A stretch of DNA of 64,000 nt, from assembly GCF_009928485.1 (NCBI RefSeq), contig NZ_JAABNP010000012.1, positions 62,001 through 126,000 on the forward strand. Direction: 5' to 3'. Source of the DNA: Clostridium sp. C2-6-12. Its GTDB lineage: Bacteria; Bacillota; Clostridia; Clostridiales; Clostridiaceae. This document shows, in pieces, positions 17,019 through 24,307 of this stretch. A program made the position numbers and the translations under genes. Positions within the stretch are counted from its first letter, which is position 1; each line of letters opens with the position of its first letter. The notes under the pieces are model-generated. The model was not told the origin of the DNA and did no database searches. It was given only the letters and a program-made list of their open reading frames with translations.

Positions 17019-17606
17019 TTATTTTCCTACTCTTATATTTTTAACAGTTGTCTTTTCGATGATTAAATCCTCGTAAACTCTTGTTCCACCACTACCAACA
17101 GGAGCTTGTGCTAAAAGTCCGACCTTAATAACAGGCTCAACTGGGAGATGAAAATATCTCATCATATAGAAGTTTTCACCATCTATAGAATAATGGAAAG
17201 CAAAGTTATTTCCAACTCTGCACACCTGAAGCCACGCTGAATTTCCATCTAAATTGCATCCGTTAGCATCATCTGAATCTCCATTAGTAACAACACTAAC
17301 CACCGCATGAGTGTCAAAATCAGTTAATTCAAAACAAGCTTTTGCCCAGCATCTAAGGTCCTTCATAACCATTACAGATGCCGAATCGTATGTATCTTTA
17401 AATTCATGGGATACCTTTACCTTAAGTACAAAATCACCATCAATCTCCGTGTAATAGTATGGAGCATTACAAAGTGATTCAGGTAGAAATCCTTCCTCAC
17501 ATTCATCAATACTTCCGCAGAAGAAATCTGTCTGTGCAGGTGCTTTGATTTCAATTCGATTCTCTTTCTTAGAAATTTCTCCTTCATTTAACCATTTGAA
17601 TTCCAT
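17019..17606 (-). CDS. DUF1349 domain protein (concanavalin-like fold)
   Basis: The 195-residue protein matches DUF1349. It opens with FKWLNEGEISKKENRIEIKAP and continues TDFFCGS, YYYTEIDGDFVLKVKVS, DSASVMVMKDLRCWAKACFE, then SVVTNGDSDDANG, and FHYSIDGENFYMMRYFHLP before the final beta strands. The family has a lectin-like jellyroll fold and is often encoded with sugar transporters or glycoside hydrolases. There is no signal peptide. It is the first gene of a two-gene operon with the MFS transporter and is transcribed away from an AraC-type regulator. A role in recognising or processing a carbohydrate is inferred from context. Confidence 0.82.
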   Translation of the reverse strand: MEFKWLNEGEISKKENRIEIKAPAQTDFFCGSIDECEEGFLPESLCNAPYYYTEIDGDFVLKVKVSHEFKDTYDSASVMVMKDLRCWAKACFELTDFDTHAVVSVVTNGDSDDANGCNLDGNSAWLQVCRVGNNFAFHYSIDGENFYMMRYFHLPVEPVIKVGLLAQAPVGSGGTRVYEDLIIEKTTVKNIRVGK

Positions 17607-17666
17607 TAATATACCTCCAATTATATTATTTAAATAGGATTATATCACATGCTTCTTCATTTTTCA

Positions 17667-17698
17667 TTGCACAAAATCACAATTATATTGTACAATAT
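17667..17698 (+). promoter_or_regulatory. Promoter of AraC gene with palindromic operator
   Basis: TTGCAC at 17667 and TACAAT at 17691, spaced 18 bp, form a plausible sigma-A promoter. The perfect 14-bp palindrome ATATTGTACAATAT at 17685-17698 covers the -10 box and ends just before the AAGGAGG site. It may be an autoregulatory operator for the divergent pair. Confidence 0.5.
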
Positions 17699-17716
17699 CC
17701 CAAGGAGGTGTGAAAT

Positions 17717-18613
17717 ATGCAGTTCTACAAAATAACCACAGATGATACATTAAGGGAAATCGTACAACATGGAAGTCCTGATTTTCCTTTTGCCTACTAC
17801 GTTGATGATATATGGAAATTCGATTTTCATTATATTGACTGGCACTGGCACCATGAAATAGAAGTTGTAACCGCATCCCAGGGTACAATTATCTGCCTGA
17901 TTGGTTCAGAAGAAGTCAAACTTCAGGAGGGGTCCAGCGTCCTCATTAATAGTGGTATTATGCACCGATTTGAAACTACGGATGGTGCTATTATGCCGAA
18001 TATCGTTTTTTCCCCAAGTCTGCTATCCCCAGAAAATAGCCTTATTTATGAAAAGTATATACGTCCCTTTATACAATCAAATATCCCTTATCAAATCTTC
18101 AAACCGGAAACTGACTGGCAAAATAAAATACTTCAAGTCCTATCCACTATTTATAAGCATCAAGAGCAAATAAATGCATCTGAGTTTCATACTTTACAGC
18201 TTCTTTTAAAGTTTTGGGATATTCTTATTAAAAATATAGATGCTTACTCCGATTTGCCATTGGAACAAAAACGTAACATTCAGCAGTATAAGCTGCAAAT
18301 AATGATTCAATTTATACGAGATAATTATAAGGAGGAACTTTCACTCTTAGACATTGCTTCTTCCGCATCAATCAGTAAAAGTAGTGCTTTGCAGATTTTT
18401 AAATCTGGAATTCATATTTCACCGGTTGAATACCTTATACAATATCGCTTAACCCAGTCTGCCAAACAACTGAGAGTGACAGAACAGTCTGTTTCCACCA
18501 TAGCGCAAGAATCAGGATTCTCTAATTCCAGTTATTTTTGCCGCAAATTTAAGGAATTTTATCATATGCGACCTAATGAATACCGTAGATATCAAAAAAA
18601 TAGTGATGTGTAA
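17717..18613 (+). CDS. AraC family transcriptional regulator
   Basis: The 298-residue regulator has an N-terminal cupin sensor domain (WHWHHEIEVVTASQGTIICLIG, VLINSGIMHRFET, about residues 35-100). A C-terminal pair of helix-turn-helix motifs follows at about residues 195-295: LLDIASSASISKSSALQIFK, then VSTIAQESGFSNSSYFCRKFK and the ending HMRPNEYRRYQ. The second helix-turn-helix is the classic AraC signature. A CAAGGAGGTG site sets the ATG. It is divergent from the DUF1349-MFS operon and almost certainly controls it in response to a sugar. Its GC content is visibly higher than that of the flanking genes. Confidence 0.9.
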   Translation: MQFYKITTDDTLREIVQHGSPDFPFAYYVDDIWKFDFHYIDWHWHHEIEVVTASQGTIICLIGSEEVKLQEGSSVLINSGIMHRFETTDGAIMPNIVFSPSLLSPENSLIYEKYIRPFIQSNIPYQIFKPETDWQNKILQVLSTIYKHQEQINASEFHTLQLLLKFWDILIKNIDAYSDLPLEQKRNIQQYKLQIMIQFIRDNYKEELSLLDIASSASISKSSALQIFKSGIHISPVEYLIQYRLTQSAKQLRVTEQSVSTIAQESGFSNSSYFCRKFKEFYHMRPNEYRRYQKNSDV

Positions 18614-18649
18614 ATGAAAAAAAGTAATTCATATAATTATGCTTCAAAT

Positions 18650-18740
18650 GTAGATTTGACGAAGTAGATTATAAAATATTATTTGAAAATTAACAGTATT
18701 ACAATTTGAAAAATATGGTATAATGAGTTAGATATGCATG
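18650..18740 (+). repeat. Junction repeat, right half
   Basis: GTAGATTTGACG, ATTATAAAATATTATTTGAA and TACAATTTGAAAAATATGG with TATAATGAG align with the spacer and promoter end of the full copies. It supplies a promoter upstream of the 18-codon ORF and the DJ-1 gene. Confidence 0.55.
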
Positions 18741-18825
18741 GTGATTTGAAATATATATTTAAAAATAGTGTTTCATGAAAAATTATTATTCATATATTTT
18801 ATTGTTAAGGAAGGAGCTGATATAT

Positions 18826-18882
18826 ATGAACTTGTATAAATTTATTAATATTAAAAACATGAGAAGGGTGGTTATGTTTTAG
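18826..18882 (+). CDS. Possible 18-residue leader peptide or gene stub
   Basis: A strong AAGGAAGGAG site precedes ATG and 18 codons (MNLYKFINIKNMRRVVMF). The stop lies 24 bp before the DJ-1 gene. It could be a translated leader or the start of a truncated gene. No homology is recognised. Confidence 0.35.
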   Translation: MNLYKFINIKNMRRVVMF

Positions 18883-18906
18883 CCTTTCTAAGTACAGGAG
18901 GATAGG

Positions 18907-19491
18907 ATGAATAATATTAAAAATGAAGTATTAATTGTGTTGACAGAGCGATGGAATGATTGGGAAGCAAGTTATGCAATTGCAGTTATTAATTCTTTTT
19001 CAGATTATGAGGTAAAAACAATTGCAGTTGATGATATCCCAAAGAAGTCAATGGGTGGTATTAGTGCATCTGTTGACTACAGTATAAAGGATTATAAGAA
19101 TTTTAGTAATATTGCTATGGTCATTCTCCCAGGTGGTCTTTCTTGGGAAGAAAATGATTATGACGATATTGCAGAATTTATTAAAAAGTTAATTAAATTA
19201 AACATTCCTGTAGCAGCTATTTGTGGTGCAACCACTTTTTTATGCAAGCATGGGTTAGTTAACAATGTTAAGCATACAGGTGATAGTTTAGAATTATTCA
19301 AAAATCAAGAAGGATATACGGGAGAAGAATTTTACATTCCAGCACAAGTAGTTGTTGACAATAAAGTTATTACTGCAAATGAAACTGCAGCTGTTCAATT
19401 TGCTTATGAAATTTTTAAATTATTAGAAATTGACAGTGAAGAAGAACTGGAGCAGTGGTATGATAACTTTAAAAATGGAGCAATTCGCTAG
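18907..19491 (+). CDS. DJ-1/PfpI family protein (type 1 glutamine amidotransferase-like)
   Basis: The 194-residue protein has the DJ-1/PfpI fold. Its nucleophile elbow is AAICGATT, with C106 as the conserved reactive cysteine. An upstream acid lies in WNDWEASY (E20), and ILPGGLSWEEND is the typical loop. The C-terminus has VVVDNKVITANETAAVQFAYEIF, as in the YoaZ/ThiJ branch. Members act as deglycases, chaperones or peptidases; the exact role here cannot be read. AGGAGGATAGG precedes the ATG. It is followed by a long-loop terminator at 19570-19638. Confidence 0.88.
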   Translation: MNNIKNEVLIVLTERWNDWEASYAIAVINSFSDYEVKTIAVDDIPKKSMGGISASVDYSIKDYKNFSNIAMVILPGGLSWEENDYDDIAEFIKKLIKLNIPVAAICGATTFLCKHGLVNNVKHTGDSLELFKNQEGYTGEEFYIPAQVVVDNKVITANETAAVQFAYEIFKLLEIDSEEELEQWYDNFKNGAIR

Positions 19492-19569
19492 AATAAAAGT
19501 GAAATAATATATACAAATTAATTTGAAGATATGTTATTGTTATATTTAAAAATTTAATGGTACATTAGG

Positions 19570-19638
19570 ATATCGCACTATTCTTAAATCTGTCTACCGT
19601 AAAGGGAGCATATTGATCAGAATAGCGCGATATTTTTT
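19570..19638 (+). terminator. Terminator with IS-end-like sequence in its loop
   Basis: The 15-bp arms (ATATCGCACTATTCT and AGAATAGCGCGATAT, one mismatch) are followed by six T after the DJ-1 gene. The 34-nt loop contains CTGTCTACCGTAAAGGGAGC (19590-19609), the same sequence as the right end of the element at 15751-15809. Confidence 0.6.
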
Positions 19639-19666
19639 GTATAAAATATGCTATACAATATAAATA

Positions 19667-20035
19667 TTATGTAACAATTAATCTTATAACTAAAAATATT
19701 AATAGCACACATATTAAAACAATAGGAATAGCAAAATACCACTTTTTAGGTTTGCCATCACTCCATAGGTTTTCTGCTTCAACTCTACACTGCATAAATA
19801 TTTCTGGTGGTATAAATTTTATTGTTATTGCTATAAGTATTGGGACTAAAACTATATCATCTAATAAACCTATTACAGGTATAAAATCAGGTATAAAGTC
19901 AATAGGTGACAAGGCATATCCAATTGCAATTGCTGCAAAAATCTTTGCTATTACTGGTGTTTCTTTTTTATTCAAAGCAATAAATAAGGCAGGTATATCC
20001 GATTTCAATTTTTTTGCTCTATCTGTAAAATTCAT
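19667..20035 (-). CDS. YkvA/DUF1232 family membrane protein
   Basis: The 122-residue protein has the DUF1232 core: a helix with PVIAKIFAAIAIGYALSPIDFIPDFIPVIGLLDDIVLVPI, in which the motif Y-A-L-S-P-I-D-F-I-P-D is diagnostic. A second hydrophobic helix follows (IPIVLICVLLIFLVIRLIV, residues 101-119). The family is widespread and its function unknown. AGAGAGGATATG lies before the ATG. It is convergent with the DJ-1 gene and monocistronic. Confidence 0.85.
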   Translation of the reverse strand: MNFTDRAKKLKSDIPALFIALNKKETPVIAKIFAAIAIGYALSPIDFIPDFIPVIGLLDDIVLVPILIAITIKFIPPEIFMQCRVEAENLWSDGKPKKWYFAIPIVLICVLLIFLVIRLIVT

Positions 20036-20093
20036 TATTCATATCCTCTCTTCATTGTAACTAGTTTTATTCACACTTATAGGGAATTGTGTT

Positions 20094-20257
20094 TTATGTA
20101 AAAATTAACATTTGAAGCCCGATAGCTGTCATGAGAATACCTACCAATTTAATAAACCTATCTTTTTGCATGCTGTTAATTATTTTTTTCCAACCCAAGT
20201 TCCAAGAATCATTGCAAATCCAATAAACAATATAATATATATACCTATTGAATTCAA
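20094..20257 (-). pseudogene. TSUP (TauE/SafE) permease C-terminal remnant
   Basis: Read on the minus strand, NSIGIYIILFIGFAMILGTW and VGKK run into a TAA. One frame over, the sequence continues INSMQKDRFIKLVGILMTAI and GLQMLIFT to a stop. This is the typical last two helices of the TSUP sulfite/anion permease family, including the P/D-x-x-F-x-x-x-V-G-x-L region. The N-terminal 200 residues are absent and a frameshift lies in an A-run. Confidence 0.6.
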
Positions 20258-20325
20258 AGCTGCACCTCCACAAAACTAGTATTACTCCATATGGTACTAT
20301 TATGAATCAATTATAACATAAAGGT

Positions 20326-20364
20326 AGAACTATAAGGCATTATGAGGAGATAGGATTATTTAAG
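20326..20364 (+). pseudogene. MerR regulator remnant
   Basis: Thirteen codons read RTIRHYEEIGLFK, the second helix and turn of a MerR DNA-binding domain. Nothing before or after continues the family, so this is a fossil fragment. Its position, just upstream of a possible promoter remnant, is consistent with a deleted regulator gene. Confidence 0.5.
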
Positions 20365-20409
20365 TGTTCAATTTGTTTTTTGAAAGATATTTCAATAAAT
20401 TGGAGGCAC

Positions 20410-20442
20410 ATCCATATTATAAAGCTTCATTATAATATGGAT
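20410..20442 (+). terminator. AT-rich perfect hairpin
   Basis: ATCCATATTATAA and its exact complement (13 bp) flank a 7-nt loop. There is no clear T-run, so it could be a weak terminator or another structured element in the 380-bp gap before the VOC gene. Confidence 0.4.
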
Positions 20443-20454
20443 ATACTTCATTAT

Positions 20455-20518
20455 TTTATTAGTTCAATAATACGATTTTTACAAAATATGCTATAATTAA
20501 TACAGAATAGTAAATGAT
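20455..20518 (+). repeat. Junction repeat, promoter end
   Basis: AATACGATTTTTACAAAATA, TGCTATAATTAATACAGAAT and AGTAAATG match the promoter end of full copies closely. It lies about 120 bp upstream of the VOC gene at 20638. The rest of the gap, 20258-20637, holds only the MerR remnant and a hairpin. Confidence 0.6.
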
Positions 20519-20637
20519 TGGGTAGTGCCAATTATGTATATTTTAACTATGACATATAGTCGTAAATATAGTTGTCAGCTTAATGTATTATAATCAAATA
20601 GAAATAATTAAATCAAATCGATGGAGGTATAAAGTAG

Positions 20638-21009
20638 ATGTATAGAACAATGATGCAAATATATGTGAAAGGGAGCGACAGAGCTGTTGAACTATATAAA
20701 AAAGCCTTTGATGCTGAGCTAGTAGCAAGTTACCCTAATTCTGATGGAACTTTTATGCATGCGGAACTGAATGTATACGGGCAGATATTGGCAATATCAG
20801 AAGCAGTTAAAGACGAAGAAAGAATTACAGGAACTACTATGCAATTTTGTTTGCATTTTGGGGAAGGTAAAGAAGAATTGGTTCAAAAAGCATATAACAT
20901 ACTTAAAGATGGTGCTAAAATTATTTACCCTTTAAGCCCTTGTGAATATAGTACTTTAATGGTTGATTTAATCGACAAATACGGAGTTCGTTGGTGTATA
21001 TTTGTGTAG
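20638..21009 (+). CDS. PhnB-like VOC family protein
   Basis: The 123-residue protein belongs to the PhnB-like branch of the VOC superfamily. VKGSDRAVELYKKAFDAELV is the characteristic first helix, MHAELNVYGQILAISEA the first metal-site region, and the last strand is YGVRWCIFV. Members are small dimeric proteins of mostly unknown catalytic role. GATGGAGGT sets the ATG. It is 28 bp upstream of a carboxymuconolactone-decarboxylase-like gene and likely cotranscribed with it. A fragment of a related gene is at 22753-22803. Confidence 0.85.
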   Translation: MYRTMMQIYVKGSDRAVELYKKAFDAELVASYPNSDGTFMHAELNVYGQILAISEAVKDEERITGTTMQFCLHFGEGKEELVQKAYNILKDGAKIIYPLSPCEYSTLMVDLIDKYGVRWCIFV

Positions 21010-21037
21010 TATAAGCAATGAGAGGTAGGATTTATTT

Positions 21038-21412
21038 ATGAAAGATTTTGAAAGTATACTTAATTATTATAAAAATGAACTGAAATGGAATCCACCATTT
21101 GCTGATATTCTTTCTAAATATTCTCCTGATGGATTAAAAGGATATTTAGTAATGCGCGAGTCTATTGAAAATGGAAATTTGCCTAAGAAGACTAGGGAAT
21201 TAATTTTCACTATATTAGATAGTTTAGATGATGAAGTCAGTGGTGCAAAGGCTCATGCTGTTGCTGCTATAGAAGCAGGATTAACTATGGAAGAGTTAGT
21301 GGAAGCATTTGTAATTGTAACTATGGTTAAAGGTATTAATGTATTGTGTAAAACAGGTGTTGTGGCTATTGAAGCAGCTGAAAAAAGGTTCGAAGAAATA
21401 AATTCACAATAA
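21038..21412 (+). CDS. Carboxymuconolactone decarboxylase (AhpD-like) family protein
   Basis: The 124-residue all-helical protein matches the CMD fold: LPKKTRELIFTILDSLDDEVSGAKAHAVAAIEAGLTMEEL is the core two-helix segment. The Cys-x-x-Cys pair of AhpD-type peroxidases is absent; the corresponding region reads GAKAHAVAA with only His kept. It is therefore more likely of the decarboxylase-like, non-redox type. GAGAGG precedes the ATG. It appears to form an operon with the PhnB-like gene. The substrate is unknown. Confidence 0.82.
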   Translation: MKDFESILNYYKNELKWNPPFADILSKYSPDGLKGYLVMRESIENGNLPKKTRELIFTILDSLDDEVSGAKAHAVAAIEAGLTMEELVEAFVIVTMVKGINVLCKTGVVAIEAAEKRFEEINSQ

Positions 21413-21615
21413 TACTAAGTGGTAAAGGTTAGAAAATTAATTTTAGAAATGCCTTTACAATTATGGGTACATATAAGATTTAAATACTACACACACTTTT
21501 TAGCATGAAGTTTATTTGGCGCGTAAAATAATGTGATATCTATTGCTTTGTTATATTCATATTAAGTTTTGAGTTTGGTTTATGGCAAGGATTTAATAAA
21601 GTGTAAAAATTAGTG

Positions 21616-21646
21616 TTGACTTTCCACTAAGGGGAGGCTTTAAACT
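21616..21646 (+). promoter_or_regulatory. MerR-type promoter with 19-bp spacer
   Basis: TTGACT at 21616 and TAAACT at 21641 are separated by 19 bp, the long spacer typical of promoters untwisted by MerR regulators. The spacer holds the partial dyad TTCCACTAAGGGGAGG. It lies directly before a gene whose N-terminus is a MerR domain, so autoregulation is likely. Confidence 0.7.
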
Positions 21647-21668
21647 AATTGAGAAAGGTGGTGAAGTC

Positions 21669-22682
21669 TTGAAAATCAGTGAGTTTGCTAAAAGATCAGG
21701 GGTAACTGTAAAAACATTGCGTTACTATGATAAGAGAGGGGTGTTACAACCTTCAATAAAGACAGATACAGGATATAGAATTTATTGTGATGAGGATTTT
21801 ATTAAATTGCAACAAATTACTACACTGAAATTTATTGGGTTATCACTTGAAGAAATAAAGAAACTACTAAATAAAAAAAGTGAAAATTTAGAAAGTATAA
21901 TTGATATTCAAACAAAAGCTTTGGAGGAAAATCAAAAACATATTGAAGTGGTTCTTATGGCTTTGAATAAAGCTAAGAAACAAATAAAGGAGAAGGGTTT
22001 TCTAGAAGTTCAGCAACTTATTGATATTACCAAGATTACAAATATGGAAACAAGAGCAAAACAAAGATTTAATAATGCAAGTAAACATTATGTTACAGAT
22101 AGCTATTATTGGAGGTCTAAATCAGCAGAATTAATAAATGAATTAGTTAAACCGAGTGATAATGATGTTTTACTTGACTTAGGCTGTGGTACTGGAAAAC
22201 AAATTGTTGAGTTATCACAAAATATTAAATTAGGAATTGGCATAGATATTAGTGAAGGAATGATTGGACAAGCTAAAGAGAATATAGAAAATAAAGGTAT
22301 ACAAAATATTGAACTTTATATAGGAACATTTGAAGAACCTAACTTAAATGTAGATTTAAATAAAAAAGGTATTACAAAAATCATATCTAACTATGCTTTA
22401 CATCATTTAACTACAACATATAAGGAAAAAGCGATAGAAAAAATGATTAGCATAGGTGGAAAAAGTCTGCAAAGTATTGTTATTGGTGACTTAATGTTTT
22501 TTGAAAATCCTGAAGACTATAAAAATGAATTTTCTGAAGTAGGTTATGGTCCACAAGTGGATTATCCTTCAAGGGTAGAAGAATTAGAAAAATGCTTTTC
22601 GAATTTTGGATTTACAGTTGAAGTACATAAGTTACATCCGCTTGTAGGAGTAATTGTGGCAAATAGAAAAGCTAACAATTGA
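21669..22682 (+). CDS. MerR regulator fused to class I methyltransferase
   Basis: Residues 1-70 form a MerR DNA-binding domain (ISEFAKRSGVTVKTLRYYDK, GYRIYCDEDFIKLQQI, LGLSLEEIKK-like). Residues 75-125 form the dimerisation coiled coil (TKALEENQKHIEVVLMALNK). From about residue 145 a SAM-binding methyltransferase follows, with motif I LLDLGCGTGKQI at 168-179, then GIGIDISEGMIGQAKENI and ISNYALHHLTT. The methyltransferase thus occupies the place of the usual effector-binding domain. The start is TTG after GAAAGGTGG. The product may sense or modify a small molecule and control its own promoter. The fusion itself is clear; its role is inferred. Confidence 0.88.
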   Translation: MKISEFAKRSGVTVKTLRYYDKRGVLQPSIKTDTGYRIYCDEDFIKLQQITTLKFIGLSLEEIKKLLNKKSENLESIIDIQTKALEENQKHIEVVLMALNKAKKQIKEKGFLEVQQLIDITKITNMETRAKQRFNNASKHYVTDSYYWRSKSAELINELVKPSDNDVLLDLGCGTGKQIVELSQNIKLGIGIDISEGMIGQAKENIENKGIQNIELYIGTFEEPNLNVDLNKKGITKIISNYALHHLTTTYKEKAIEKMISIGGKSLQSIVIGDLMFFENPEDYKNEFSEVGYGPQVDYPSRVEELEKCFSNFGFTVEVHKLHPLVGVIVANRKANN

Positions 22683-22752
22683 TATGTATTAAAGGCATTC
22701 CTTTGTTTTATTGGATATAATTTATATTTTTAGAGGTGAATATTATGATTGT

Positions 22753-22803
22753 TATACCAATATTGCATTGTATAAAAAAGCCTTTAATTTAGAAGTTGAT
22801 TGA
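22753..22803 (+). pseudogene. VOC/PhnB gene remnant
   Basis: Sixteen codons read YTNIALYKKAFNLEVD then stop. They match the first helix of the PhnB-like protein at 20638 (ELYKKAFDAELV). The rest of the gene is missing. AAGCCTTTAA here can pair with TTGAAGGCTT near 22850, giving a long-range hairpin of unclear role. Confidence 0.5.
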
Positions 22804-22887
22804 CAGGGGAAAAATTGCTAATATTTTTTATAACGAAATCCTATTAGTTTGAAGGCTTTTAGATTTTTTGGTTAGGGGCGTGAAAAT

Positions 22888-23526
22888 TTGCTGAAAGAAC
22901 GTATTTCTTTATCTGTTGAAAAAATAGGCATGAAAAGATTTGAAAGTCCTATTTTTTATAATAGTCCTGTAGGAATAAGGTTTGAAATAAGTGAACCTTT
23001 GGGTGAAGTATATTGTAATGACGAGTTAAATCCAAAATATTTACAAGAGACTTATAAAAAGGTTTTAACTATATATCAGAGCTTGCCATGTAAATTTGAT
23101 ACTCTTCTTTGGATAACATATCCCAATGAATATAATCATTATGGTAGAGATTTTCTTCAGAATTTCATGGAAATAACAGAATTACCTTTACCACAGGAAA
23201 AATATTCTGAAATGGTTTATTTAGATGATAGTGATGAGGAAATAGAAAGGATATCTTATTATTGGGATTTGAGAACAAATTATATAAATATAAATAAACT
23301 TTTAGAAGAGATAAGTAGAGCTGATCTTGGTGGATTTTCAGCACTTGTATCTGCTACTTTTCTATTTGATACGAATTTGAATGTATTATTTCATTATTAT
23401 GATGATAGAGGATTAGATATTGTTTCTGAAAAGAAAAAAACAATTTATCCACTTTATAAAAGTTATAATAAATGGATATTAGATTATGATAGAGAATATA
23501 TAAAAAAATTATTTGATGATAATTAA
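22888..23526 (+). CDS. DUF3885 domain protein
   Basis: The 212-residue protein ends with the diagnostic DUF3885 stretch VLFHYYDDRGLDIVSE, then IYPLYKSYNKWILDYDREYIKKLF. Earlier, GIRFEISEPLGEVYCNDELNPKYLQETYKKVLTIYQSL and FDTLLWITYPNE also follow the family. It is soluble and cytosolic. The family occurs in Firmicutes and sometimes near contact-dependent or immunity genes, but its function is unknown. The start is TTG with AGGGGCG upstream; no closer ATG fits. It is monocistronic. Confidence 0.82.
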   Translation: MLKERISLSVEKIGMKRFESPIFYNSPVGIRFEISEPLGEVYCNDELNPKYLQETYKKVLTIYQSLPCKFDTLLWITYPNEYNHYGRDFLQNFMEITELPLPQEKYSEMVYLDDSDEEIERISYYWDLRTNYININKLLEEISRADLGGFSALVSATFLFDTNLNVLFHYYDDRGLDIVSEKKKTIYPLYKSYNKWILDYDREYIKKLFDDN

Positions 23527-23535
23527 TAACTTATT

Positions 23536-23616
23536 GAGAGAGTTTGTGCTGAAAAGTATGTTAAATTAGATTGTATAAATCGCCTTTGTAAATTGAAGAA
23601 GGTTATATTTACTTAA
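23536..23616 (+). pseudogene. Possible GNAT remnant
   Basis: Twenty-six codons read ERVCAEKYVKLDCINRLCKL and on to a stop, resembling the late strand of GNAT proteins (irLDC..N..L). The support is weak because the fragment is short and no frame continues it. Confidence 0.3.
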
Positions 23617-23621
23617 TGATA

Positions 23622-23720
23622 ATTCCTAATATGGGACATGAGTTATGCACAAAGATTTTTGAAAGCAAAGAACTATATAAATGGATTATAAATAATACAA
23701 TGAAAAAGAAAGTGATTTAG
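23622..23720 (+). pseudogene. Alpha/beta hydrolase C-terminal remnant
   Basis: Thirty-two codons read IPNMGHELCTKIFESKELYK then WIINNTMKKKVI and stop. The GHE followed by S-x-E-L-Y-x-W-I is the typical catalytic-His region and last helix of esterase-like alpha/beta hydrolases. The N-terminal part is absent. The rest of the gap 23527-23855 holds no other recognisable feature. Confidence 0.4.
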
Positions 23721-23855
23721 GTGAACTGGTTATTAAAAAAGGTACTAACTTTGAGAAAAACGTGAGATAGAAAGATAAAATTACATTTAATATAATAGAT
23801 AAGTTCACATATTTCTCAAATTATAAGTAGATGGAATTAAATGGAGGGAATTTCG

Positions 23856-24050
23856 TTGGAAAGATGGGAATACACAAGCATTAAAGTTGAAACAAAAGGT
23901 TTCATGGGTGGTATATTAGAAATTGAAGATTTTAATTATGAACTTAATAAATTTGGGGAACAAGGTTGGGAACTAGTATCTTGCTTAACAACAAGTTTAG
24001 GGCAAGGGACAACAAGAGAAGTTGTGGCTGTTTTTAAAAGAAGAAAATGA
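23856..24050 (+). CDS. DUF4177 domain protein
   Basis: The 64-residue protein is a DUF4177 member: WEYTSIKVETKG, then the conserved LNKFGEQGWELVSCLTT and a closing strand VVAVFKRRK. These short proteins are common in Firmicutes and actinobacteria and have no known function. I chose the TTG at 23856 because GGAGGG lies 7 bp before it and overlaps the only upstream in-frame ATG at 23841. It is followed by a full junction-repeat copy. Confidence 0.8.
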   Translation: MERWEYTSIKVETKGFMGGILEIEDFNYELNKFGEQGWELVSCLTTSLGQGTTREVVAVFKRRK

Positions 24051-24074
24051 ACGTTTAATTTATGACACACTATT

Positions 24075-24255
24075 CTTTAATTATGAATCACTAAAAATAA
24101 ATAATAAACTTTAAAATCGTATTATTCAAGAGATTGAATTTACGATTTTTTACTGTGTAATTTTGTAGATATTACGTAGCGAATTATAAAAATATTCTTT
24201 AAAAAACTGAACAATGTAATTTTACAGTTTGTGCTATAATTATTTTATAATGGTA
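24075..24255 (+). repeat. Terminator-promoter junction repeat, reference full copy
   Basis: Left end TTATGAATCACTAAAAATAA, hairpin arms AAATCGTA (24114-24121) and TACGATTT (24141-24148) with an inner ATTCAA/TTGAAT stem and six T, spacer with GTAGATATTACG and ATTATAAAAATATTC, then TTTTACAGTTTGTGCTATAA. This is the clearest plus-strand copy. It ends the DUF4177 gene and starts the methyltransferase gene. Confidence 0.75.
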
Positions 24256-24307
24256 AATAAGCGTGGAGCAGAGATTATTTAATTTTATGATACAGAGAGG
24301 TTTATCT

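Noticed and set aside
21038..21412. AhpD alkylhydroperoxidase activity for the CMD-family protein
   Set aside because: The Cys-x-x-Cys redox pair is absent, so a peroxidase call is not supported.
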